Part shown: positions 49,532 through 59,200 of the stretch, piece by piece
How positions within the stretch are numbered: position 1 is the stretch's first letter
How the letters are laid out: every line of letters starts with the position of its first letter
Position numbers and translations under genes: made by a program
Notes under the pieces: model-generated
Database searches by the model: none
What the model was told of the DNA's origin: nothing
Seen by the model: the letters and a program-made list of their open reading frames with translations, nothing else
Source of the DNA: Sialis fuliginosa
Taxonomy: Eukaryota > Arthropoda > Insecta > Megaloptera > Sialidae
Direction: 5' to 3'
DNA length: 64,000 bases
NCBI GenBank assembly: GCA_961205875.1
Contig: OY540817.1
Location: forward strand, 13,675,001-13,739,000

Positions 49532-51155
49532 TTATATTAATGTACATTTGTTTTTATCTGGATTTATATGATCAAAATTTATATAGTCTAACCATTTTTT
49601 AAAATGTGATAAAAAAAGAACAAAAATTTTAGGTTCGTTAATGTATAATGTGTGCATGTTTTGTATTGTCATTTTATATATTTCTTGACCTTTTCCAGTC
49701 ATATTTTGGAATACTTCTGGATCAAAATTTAAACTTAAAGCTAATTCGCTATATTCGTTTGGATATAAATCTAAAATACAACTATACATCAACAGAGCAC
49801 TATTTTGATTTTTACTTTGCTGCAATTCTATTGTACATATTGTAGCGTCTATATAATTTTCTATTAGAGCCAGTATTCTAAAATCATAATCCAATCTTAT
49901 TAATATTTCATTTAATATTAAACTAGTACCAAAAAAAACTTCTTTAGATTTTTTACTTATCTCGCATATAGATAAAAACTCTTTATTATTTATCATTTTA
50001 TAAACCTGGGATTTTATTTCTAGGAAATCAGATAATTGGTTATAGTTTTTGTCGTTATCAAATTTTATGTTAGTTATTACTTGTAAAGATGTGTTCAAAA
50101 TATAATGTTCCAGTAAATTTCTTCTATTTAAAAGTATTTCCAATATAAGTTCATGTGGGAATTTATGCGTTTCTATAAAAATAAATTATATTAATACATA
50201 ATAAGGTAATAAAAAAAAATCACCTTTCTGGCAACATAAATACAGAAACTATAAACTAAAGTTTATGTTTTAAATATATATACATGTATATATATTTCTG
50301 AAGTACTATGTTGTCAAACAGGAAATATGCTTTTATACGCCCGGTGTAAAAAAAGTTTCACGCACCTGAATTTTTAATTATGTACATAAAAAATTCTGAA
50401 ACTTCGTTATTATCTATATCATTGTACAATAAGGTATAAATAATTTTCTCTAATAATAGAAAACTATTTTTTGTGTCTGGTATGTTTAATAAAGCATAAC
50501 ATAATTCAAGTAATTTATTTATTTTAAATTTAGCTTCTCTCTTTGAACTTCTCTGGGTACTTTTTTTATTACTATCAATTTTTTCTTCATTGTTTTTTAA
50601 ACATGTTAGAAAATTAGTTGTGTTTAATATTTCTATAGGTTCTTCACCAACAAAATCTTGATCATTTTGAAGGTTTTTAGTTTCTATAAATTTTATTAAC
50701 TCATTTGATGTATTTTTTCTTTCAGTCTTAATGTCATATTCAGATAAATAGTGTTCTATATGTTGATTTAGTGTATCTGCACTTGCATATGTATTTAACT
50801 TTATATTTTTCGATATTTCATCGACTAATATCTCTAATGTACATTCTGAATACAAATTGTGATCAGACACTTGTGTTCTTTTACACCAAGATCGTATCAA
50901 TTCCTATAAATTATTATTATTAATTTTAAATAATTCATGATTTGGTATTTCTGGAGTACAACTTACAACAACAGCTTTGCTAGAATTTCTTTGAATTAAA
51001 GTAGTATTTTTTCCGTGACTCTCTTGAAAAATATTAACAATATTTTCGGAAAGTAATTCAACTGTATTTCTATCTAAAAAAGGGAATCGGTGGTTTGGTA
51101 CTGCAGTATTTTTTCCATATTCGAATAAGAGTTTAAATATTTGTTCATCTGCCAT
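49532..51155 (-). CDS. Unrecognised 455-residue helical protein, three exons
   Basis: On the minus strand, exons 51155-50967, 50903-50366 and 50172-49532 join in frame (189+538+641 = 1368 nt) using donors GTAAGT (50966) and GTGCGT (50365) and AG acceptors at 50905-50904 and 50174-50173. The start MADEQIFKLLFEYG is the first ATG; two in-frame spliced introns (63 and 193 bp) make a real gene likely. The protein is rich in Leu, Ile, Asn and Lys, apparently all-helical, with no signal peptide or clear membrane segment. A basic, low-complexity patch (KKSTQRSSKREAKFK) lies at about residue 180-195. Residues ~195-455 look like stacked helices (LLELCYALLNIPD, LILEILLNRRNLLEHY, LFLSHFKKWLDYI). I cannot assign a family; a fast-evolving helical-repeat scaffold is one possibility. 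It converges on the nuclease gene. Confidence 0.75.
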
Positions 51156-51378
51156 TTGATTTATAATGATGTAACCAAATATTATTTTATAAATAAATTA
51201 TTTATTTAATATACATAACCTTAAATATACTAAACATGTGAAAATTGACATACGTCAAAAGTTTAAATACAACAGAGGTATACAAACTTTAAACTAGTGA
51301 TAGTCAACCTGTGGCACGTATTAAATTAAAGATTACACATTATTTATTGAATTCAAGATTGAATTATCTTTTAATTTT

Positions 51379-51990
51379 TTTATTGATTTCCGACTTTAAA
51401 ATTTTCACTTAATCTTTCCGTTCCAGGTCAAAACAAACACTTTTCATTCCGTGTCTGTTTGTTCTCAACTGTACGCTAAATCCTTTATACACATAACTCG
51501 CGAACCACTGAACCCAATATTAATGAAACTTAGTTGGTTAGTTGGGTCTGGCTATAGGACGATCCCGATTAAAAATCATCAAAATTGTGTGAGGGAGAAG
51601 ATGTGAAATTCCAAAATAGTTAATTTTTCAAGATATCTCAAGAACGACATATGTTACGTGAAAATTTTTTAGAATCTTTTTTGTAGAGCAATCAATTTTC
51701 CATAAAAATAGGTTTGTAGTAAAATATTTCTTTATGAAGATTTATCTTCGTTTGCTTAGTAGAATAATTAAGATTTTAATTGAAATTGTTATAAAACTAA
51801 AGAACGAAAAAATAATCAGGCGCATATTAAGAAAATTGTTAAATAACTATTTTTTAATAAAATTATATAAAAATTTAATGGTTAACCAATGACAGTTTAT
51901 CTGATAATGAATACTTTATCGGTGTTTATTAAAATAATTATTATTTAGCACGAGGAAGCACTGTGCATTTACTTGACAGATGTTTTTGTA
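51379..51990. mobile_element. Family B dispersed element, copy upstream of the repeat-protein gene
   Basis: It matches the copy at 36694-37424 through most of its length, including CTTTCCGTTCCAGGTCAAAAC, CAAGATATCTCAAGAACGAC and the right terminus CGAGGAAGC (51951-51959) with the following ACTGTGCATTTACTTG. The left terminus is not preserved and the sequence is more diverged than the 36.7 kb copy. Confidence 0.6.
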
Positions 51991-52334
51991 GTAAAAGATA
52001 AAATCAAATGTCGCAATTTTAAATTTTCTTTCACTAAATTACAACTAAAATATACATGCACACTGGTAAGCCGGCGTGAGTAACATGGTAAAATAAACGT
52101 TTGTCAATAATTTGAACAAATTACGCTAATAATTATTACAGAATTGCATCTACTTAAAATACATTTATTGAAAAGTAAATAATAATACTTTTATTAAATT
52201 TTAATGTACTTGAATATTTGTACGTATACTTAAGTACATTTTTTTGAAATGTACTTGTAATTGTACTTAAGTACACTTTGTGTACTTGTGCACGGCTCTA
52301 CCTATATACATACATATGTATCTACTTTAAATAG

Positions 52335-52550
52335 GCCCGGTATTATAAAGAATTTTCCAGAATGAAATCGTATATATGATGACATTGACGCATGCGCGTA
52401 TAGGTACCTCATAAAATACATAACATTTATATTACTATACGTTATATAATATCTCAAGCAAATTCATAAGAATTTGACACCTCGTAGATAGCGTTAGCCA
52501 AAAGTTAATTAGCTTTTTTGCATTCGAGCAAATTCTTTAAAATACCGGGC
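52335..52550. mobile_element. Short MITE with GCCCGGTATT termini
   Basis: It starts GCCCGGTATTATAAAGAATT and ends AATTCTTTAAAATACCGGGC, imperfect terminal inverted repeats of ~22 bp. The termini relate it to the 28928-29224 element, but the interior is different, so it is a separate subfamily mobilised by the same kind of transposase (inference). Confidence 0.7.
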
Positions 52551-52957
52551 ATTAAAAATTTAATTTCTTGATTTTGTATTGTAGCTTTTCTCTTTTAAAT
52601 TTTTACTTTCCAAAATCTAATAACTTAAATATTATATATAAATTGGTCTTAACAATTTTAACAACTTAAAATCAGCTTCATTAATTCAATAAATTTCCAC
52701 AGAAACTTAATTTACTAAGAAATTTAAAAAATCAAATACATATCTTATACAATTCATATATGAAATCTCGATAATCAAACAAGTGGGTAACACATTGTTC
52801 TTTTTGCCGATTAGATAAAAATGATGAATCTTTGAAAACAATAATCAATACATTAAAAGTTAATTTCATCGTTGATATGAAAAAGCAAAAACCTTCAGTA
52901 GTTATCAATGTGCCGTACTGTAAATAGGTAGTTTAACGGTAAGGTAACATTTTAACA

Positions 52958-53965
52958 ATGTCTTCCAAAGACAAACCAAGTTTTAGTACTTCTGACACGG
53001 ACAAACCAGTTTTTGATTCTTCTAAAGATGCCCCGTCAACTTCTGAAGACAAACCAACTTTTAGTTCAGATAAACCTGTTTTTGATACTTCTAAAGATGT
53101 TCCATCGATTCCCGAAGATAAACCAACTTTCAGTCAAGATGTAAGTTCTGACAAGCCAGTTTTTGATTCTTCTAAAGATGCCCCGTCAACTTCTGAAGAC
53201 AAACCAACTTTTAGTTCAGATAAACCTGTTTTTGATACTTCTAAAGATGTTCCATCGATTCCCGAAGATAAACCAACTTTCAGTCAAGATGTAAGTTCTG
53301 ACAAGCCAGTTTTTGATTCTTCTAAAGATGCCCCGTCAACTTCTGAAGACAAACCAACTTTTAGTTCAGACAAACCAGTTTTTGATACTTCTAAAAATGT
53401 TTCATCGACTTCTGAAGATAAACCAACTTTCAGTCAAGATGTAAGTTCAGATAAACCAATTTTTGGTACTTCTAAAGATGTTTCATCGACTTCCGAAGAC
53501 AAACCAATTTTTGGTACAGATAAAATTGAGAAACCCGTTCTTGGTGTAACTAAAGATGAACCATCGACTTCTAAGGTTACCAAAGAGACTGTAAGTAACG
53601 ATAAGCCAATATTAGGAGAGGAAAAACCAAGTCTTGTAATTGCAAAAGTTCCAAAAGACACCGTTTCAACATCTGTTGCAAAAACTCCAGAAAGTTTTGT
53701 ACCTGCAATAGCTAACACAAATGACATTCCTAGTCAAAATAAACTAGATGAAATTAAACATGACACATTTGATATTAAGGAAAATAAACCCTCTAAACAT
53801 GATGTTCCTAATGCTGGTATCTTTACGAATGTCGACCTAAAACCATCTGATTTGACGTTTGATATAAAGAAAGATCCGAATGGTAAGTACATAATTGTTA
53901 TATTATTGTTTTCATTATATTTTGTTAATTACAGTTTTATCTACGAATATCGATTTTTTATTTAA
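52958..53965 (+). CDS. First exon of an unrecognised disordered protein with 50-residue tandem repeats
   Basis: The frame opens at 52958 (MSSKDKPSFSTSDT) and is dominated by Asp, Lys, Pro, Ser and Thr with no predicted fold, signal peptide or membrane segment. Residues 15-214 are four tandem 50-residue units (starts 53000, 53150, 53300, 53450) on the theme DKPVFDSSKDAPSTSEDKP; each has two similar halves. Units 1 and 2 differ at one base in 150, so the array is young; unit 4 is diverged. A less repetitive tail (KENKPSKHDVPNAGIF, VDLKPSDLTFDIKKDPN) follows. A GTAAGT donor at 53883 follows codon 308 plus one base, so the coding exon most likely ends at 53882 and the stop at 53963-53965 is intronic; later exons were not found here and may lie beyond the window. 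The alternative is an unspliced 335-residue protein. Function unknown. Confidence 0.6.
   Translation: MSSKDKPSFSTSDTDKPVFDSSKDAPSTSEDKPTFSSDKPVFDTSKDVPSIPEDKPTFSQDVSSDKPVFDSSKDAPSTSEDKPTFSSDKPVFDTSKDVPSIPEDKPTFSQDVSSDKPVFDSSKDAPSTSEDKPTFSSDKPVFDTSKNVSSTSEDKPTFSQDVSSDKPIFGTSKDVSSTSEDKPIFGTDKIEKPVLGVTKDEPSTSKVTKETVSNDKPILGEEKPSLVIAKVPKDTVSTSVAKTPESFVPAIANTNDIPSQNKLDEIKHDTFDIKENKPSKHDVPNAGIFTNVDLKPSDLTFDIKKDPNGKYIIVILLFSLYFVNYSFIYEYRFFI
53000..53599 (+). repeat. In-frame 150-bp tandem repeat array (4 units)
   Basis: Units begin at 53000, 53150, 53300 and 53450. A GTAAGT hexamer recurs at 53141, 53291, 53441 and 53591, exactly 150 bp apart, read as Val-Ser in each unit. Units 1-2 are almost identical, unit 3 diverges in its second half and unit 4 throughout. 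Confidence 0.9.
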
Positions 53966-54023
53966 TTAAAATTGTACTCTTGAGTTTTTTTTATCCAATC
54001 TTGAGAGTTTTTATTAAATAATG

Positions 54024-54820
54024 AAATATCGGTATGGAGAACCATACATGACTTCCATGTTGTTTCTATCTTTTTAAATAATTTTTAAATATACATTTTT
54101 TTAAATATTTTATTTATATAACCTACTACTATAAATATACATATCGTAATACATTTAAAAACATATATACTTACAACGGTTACAGCTCTTTTTGCCATTT
54201 GTATATAAATATTAGTTTTCTAATGTCAAAAACATAATTCACATTCGTAGAAAAACTAATTTAGTTGCATTTGTTTCCAAGGCAACATGAATTAATGACA
54301 TATTAGTATTTAAATTTCAAATTTTAAGTGTGTTTTTCACCCCTTTAATGGCTGTTTAGGCACGTACAAATAATAAATGTCCCTTAGAATCAATTGAACT
54401 GCAAATGTACCAAATCTTATCAAAATTAGTAAGATAATACTCGCAATATTCACTTTTTAGACGAAAAAAGTTACAAAATTTCGAATATTTCCAAAACCCC
54501 TAATCCGATTAGCACCAAAATCAATAGGTCTGGAGTACTCACTGAGACAAACATTTTCCCCAAAAATAATTCAGATCGGTGCATTTTTACAGTAGTTATC
54601 GTGAACGAAAGAAAATTCTACATCCGCACAGACACACAGACACACAGACACACAGACACACGGACACACAGACACACAGACACACGCACAGCCGCCATGC
54701 GGAAATTAACTTTTCTTTAAGTTTTGAAGTTAGTACAATCAGAATTTGTCATTTTCTCGGACACGATTTTTCGATGGTATTACAATACTTCCATTTCTTT
54801 CAGAACATGGAAGTAAAAAC
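54024..54820. mobile_element. Family A dispersed element, copy 2, with microsatellite expansion
   Basis: It matches 3903-4670 along its length, with the same ACTTCCATGTT / AACATGGAAGT ends. The ACAGACAC motif is expanded to a run at 54628-54688, where copy 1 has a short version. It begins ~140 bp after the presumed splice donor of the repeat-protein gene. Confidence 0.7.
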
Positions 54821-54894
54821 AATTTTTATATTTTTTGATAGCATTGTTAATTTTTGAATTTTTCGAATTATTTTCGAAATGGTTCATAATTGAA

Positions 54895-54955
54895 AAAAAA
54901 TCTGCCAAGTGATTGCACAGTACTTCCATGTGCTAAATTCACCAAATATAGATAG
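54895..54955 (-). repeat. Terminal fragment linking families A and B
   Basis: About 50 bp (TCTGCCAAGTGATTGCACAG... to ...GCTAAATTCACC) match, in reverse orientation, the DNA around the right end of the family B copy near 37400-37440, but with ACTTCCATG where family B has GCTTCCTCG. ACTTCCATG is the terminal motif of family A. Confidence 0.5.
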
Positions 54956-55944
54956 TCAAGGGCCTAGATATAGAAAGTCAGGCAGAATAAACTAATATTT
55001 ACCTAAGGACCCCATTTTTTTGTCGAACAATGAAAATTTCAAAATTTATAGGAGATACTAATGTTAAAAAAATTCTTTAAGCAAATAAAGTAAAAAAAAG
55101 GTCTCCACCATAGACGCGTCTGACTCGAAAACAGAGTCGTCTGAAAAGAAAGAGATAGAAAATGGTTTGGGATATACTTGTCCTTATTTAAACAGAAGTA
55201 ACTATTTCATTCTACTTAAAAATGAAGAAATGTTACACCATTATATTAATACAGACTGCGCGGTCCCAGGGGTTATTTTAGTGTGTAGTTGTAGCTTGTT
55301 TCTGCAGTTCCAAAAATGAAAACTGCAGTTGTAAAAGCTAATTTGTGTAGTTGAAAAATTGCAAGTAGAAAGAAAAATATAAAACAGTTTACTTAAGTGT
55401 AGAGCAAAAAAAAGGTCACTATAATTTGCAAGAAAGAAATATACAAAGTGTAGAGCAAAAAAAGAAGGTATTTGCAGTTGAAAAATATTCTTAAAATAAC
55501 CCCTCCGCGGTCCATGCTCTATGTTTATGGTCTCCACCAAAATTATTTGAAAAGCAAAAAATTGCTCCAATTATACATTCATTTTTTAACTTATTTCTTC
55601 AGCTCGAGGCCATTGTCTTAATATGCCTACTATATAACGCGCCACTTGCTTTTAACAAAGTAGGTAGATCTATACTTAAATCTACATTTTATCATTTTTT
55701 AGACATTTAATATGTCAATTATTGTCAATATAAAAATCACGTGGTTAAAACAAATTGACGTGGTTTGAATTTTAGATAAAAAAATTCCAAAGAAATTCGT
55801 GAGGAACATATTATTATTATCGTATCCTATGAATTTCTCAATGGATTTTTTTATCTTAATATATAATTCTTTATGAATATCCTAACATTATTCTATTATA
55901 CTATTATTATATCCCATACATTTTATTTTTTATTTAATTGAATT

Positions 55945-56186
55945 TGTTGGATATTTGAAATGCCACAGTTGGCAATTCTGTTCTCAGACCATGCCTCAGC
56001 CGGGTGTGCATGCGCAGTCCCGCTACTCTGCTGTGTATTGTGTCGGCAAGCGCATCAGCTGTCACATGTTGTGTTAAACAGGATTAATATCATTAAAATA
56101 GTGAATATAAAAATAAACTGTTTTTTTCATTGTTACCTTATCTAAAACGAACGTGCATATATAAACATAAATATTAAGACATAACA
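55945..56186 (+). repeat. Left LTR of the Gypsy element
   Basis: 242 bp, starting TG and ending CA. It contains AATAAA at 56112-56117 and an ATATATAAA motif at 56157-56165. Its first ~100 bp are notably GC-rich. I read it as identical to 60260-60501. The small open frame inside it is not a gene. Confidence 0.95.
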
Positions 56187-56187
56187 A

Positions 56188-56200
56188 TTGGCGACGATGG
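56188..56200 (+). other. Primer-binding site (tRNA-Ser-GCU type) overlapping the gag start
   Basis: TGGCGACGA begins at 56189, two bases after the LTR, and is complementary to the 3' end of insect tRNA-Ser(GCU) (...TCGTCGCCA); the tenth base deviates. The first ATG of the polyprotein (56197) lies within this site. Confidence 0.65.
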
Positions 56201-59200
56201 CAAAAGTGTGGGGTAACATATCAATCTTCAACCACGTGCAGGATGACTGGGGAATTTTCAAAAGACAATTAGAACAATTTTTCATAATAAATGAATTAAC
56301 TGACATGGAGGATGAAGCAGTGGTTCAAAAAAGGAAGGCATTATTTTTAAATAATTTGCATCAAGAAACATTTCGGTTGATTACGAATATAATATATCCG
56401 GTACAACCGGAAGTGGCGACATATGATGCATTGGTGCAAGCATTGGACAGTTATTGTATTCCAACCATGTCGGGATTTGCTGAAAGATTAAAATTTTATG
56501 AAGCAAGAAAGGAAAAGCACGAATCATGCACAGATTGGGCAGCGCGTGTTCGAGCATTGGCTGTTAACTGCGATTTTGGTGAAGCTTTGTCTGTGATAAT
56601 CCGCGACAAGTTCGTCATGGGGTTCGAAAAAGGAGCTATCAAGGATAAATTATTTTTAGAAAAAACGGACTTAACTTGGGAACGGGCAGTGAAGATAGCA
56701 CAAGCTGTAGATTGTATTCAACACCAGTACGAGCCTACCATAATAAAGCAGGAGCCAGGGGTGTTCAAAATAAACCAGTCGAGAAGGAAGTCGACGGAGA
56801 ACGTCACAAGTAGATGCCGGGTCTGTGGATATACCAACCACAGCTACGAACAATGCAAATTTAAAAATTACAAATGTTCAAAATGTAAGGTTAAAGGACA
56901 TTTAAAGAAGATGTGCAAGCAACAAGTCACAACAATGGAGTCAACTTCAGGGCGGTCAAACACAAAAGGTGATCGGTACAAACAAACAAATTGTCATTAC
57001 TTAAATAACGAAACCATTTCTTTGTTTCATTTTAGAACCAATGCGGAACTAAAGCCAATAATTGTGCAGGTGACAGTCAATGGCAGGGTAATAGATGCTG
57101 AAATAGATAGCGGTTCATCAATCTCAGCTATGGCCTTGCAGACCTTCGAAAAACATTTTTCGGACTGCAGGTTGGAAGGAACAAAGGTCCATTTCACTAA
57201 TTATAATGGTGGTAAAATCAATCCGATTGGATTATGTAAGTTCAATATTTATTTTAATAATCAAAATAAAATGTTAGATGTTTATATAATTAAAAACGGG
57301 GGACCACCAATATTAGGTAGAAATTTTATGCATACTTTTGATTTGGTAGTGCAGTCAAATGAACTACACTATATTAAGGGTGAAAGCGATATGGAAAACT
57401 TAATGGTAGAATTTGGGGAGGTCTTTCGGGAGGAATTAGGAACGTTTAAACCGTTTAAAGTTGCTCTTAAATTGAAAGAAGACGCGGTACCAAAATTTTG
57501 CAAACCGAGACCAATACCATTAGCTATAAAAAATAAAGTCGAAAGCGAAATTGACAAGTTAGTTAAAATGGGGGTGTTAGTACCCGTGGAATGTAGTGAG
57601 TGGGGGACACCGATAGTTCCCATATTAAAAAAGAATGGGGAGGTGCGTATCTGTGGCGATTTTAAAATAACAGTAAATCAAAATTTGGTGGTTGATCAGT
57701 ACCCATTACCGCGCATTGAAGATTTGTTTGCGGAACTACATGACGGCAAAGAATTTTCCAAAATAGATCTGTCAATGGCGTATCAGCAGTTAGTTTTGTC
57801 GGAAGAATCTAGCAAAATTACGTGTGTGTCAACCACAAAGGGACTATTTCGTTATACGCGACTAGTTTACGGGTTAGCCTCTGCACCAGCTATTTTTCAA
57901 AGAACGATGGATGCATTATTCACGGGCATTCCGGGGGTCAAGGTCTTTTTAGATGATATTTTAATTTCTGCGAAGAATCGAAAATTACATATTGAACGTC
58001 TACGTACGGTTTTATCACGATTGAAAAATGCTGGTTTAAGAGTGCGTAAGGATAAATGTGAATTTTTTGCAAAGTCAATTGAGTACCTAGGACACAGGAT
58101 TGACAAAGAAGGGTTGCATCCGTTACCAGACAGACTGCGAATTATTAAAAGTTTAGCAGCGCCAAAGTCCGTTAGCGAATTACAAAGTTTTTTAGGGGTT
58201 GTTAATCATTATAGGAACTTTATACCTAAAGCTAGTTTAATTTGTGCTCCGTTGTATAAATTATTAAAAAAAGAGTCTATTTTTGAATGGGACTTGGAGC
58301 AAGAACAAGCGTTTGAGGAAATTAAAGCCGCGTTATCGTCAGATAATGTATTAGCTCATTATAACCCTGAATTACCAGTAAAATTGATAGTCGACGCAGC
58401 GGCCCAAGGCCTCGCTGCAGTTTTGGTTCACATTTACCCTTCAGGGATTGAACGTCCAATTTCTTTTGCATCTCGATGTTTATTACCTAGTGAAAAAAAT
58501 TATGCACAAATAAGTCTGGAAGCAGCAGCTATTGTATTCGGTGTAAAAAAATATCATCAATATTTATTTGGTCGACATTTCATATTAGTAACTGATAATA
58601 GACCGTTACAGTCGATTTTCGGGCCTAAAAAGGGTATTCCGGTAATGGCAGCTAACAGACTACAAAGATACGCGTTAATGTTATCAGGTTATAACTTCGA
58701 TATAGAATATGTAAACACGAAAAATAATATTGCCGATTATTTCTCGCGAGCACCTACAATGGATGTTACAAAAAATGAGGATGACCTACCAGAAAATATA
58801 TATTTAAATTATGTTAACGAGAACGATGAATTACCAATAACTATAGAACAATTTAAAGTAGAAACTAATAATGATTTAATTTTGCAACAAGTGGTACAAA
58901 ATATTAAATCAGGGTGGCCTGCAGTATGCAATAACGTAGAAATTAAACCATTTTTTAATAGAAAAAATGAGCTTTCACTAGAGTCAGGTTGTATATTTTG
59001 GGGATACCGATTGGTGGTTCCACGTGCATTATATAAAACAGTTCTCGGAGAACTACACAAAACGCACTTGGGGATAGTTAAAATGAAAAATACAGCACGT
59101 AGCTATATTTGGTTCCCAGGTATAGATAGGCAAATCGAAAACCTAGCAAATACATGTGATCAATGCTTAAATTTTCGGAGTAGCCCGACCAAAAGTAAAT

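Larger units (their letters stand above)
51156..52957. other. Divergent intergenic region with two repeats
   Basis: The region lies between the start codons of two divergently arranged genes. It contains a family B copy (51379-51990), a CCGGTATT-type MITE (52335-52550) and AT-rich filler; a short GTGATAGTCAACCTGTGGCACG motif near 51297 resembles one end of a hAT element. No promoter motif could be assigned with confidence. Confidence 0.5.
53966..55944. other. Probable intronic or intergenic DNA before the Gypsy element
   Basis: It contains family A copy 2 and AT-rich DNA without a supportable exon. If the gene starting at 52958 continues to the right of the window, this stretch and the Gypsy element are inside its first intron. 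Confidence 0.5.

Noticed and set aside
55960..56145. 61-codon open frame repeated at 60212-60460
   Set aside because: It lies inside the LTRs of the Gypsy element; it occurs twice because the LTR does.
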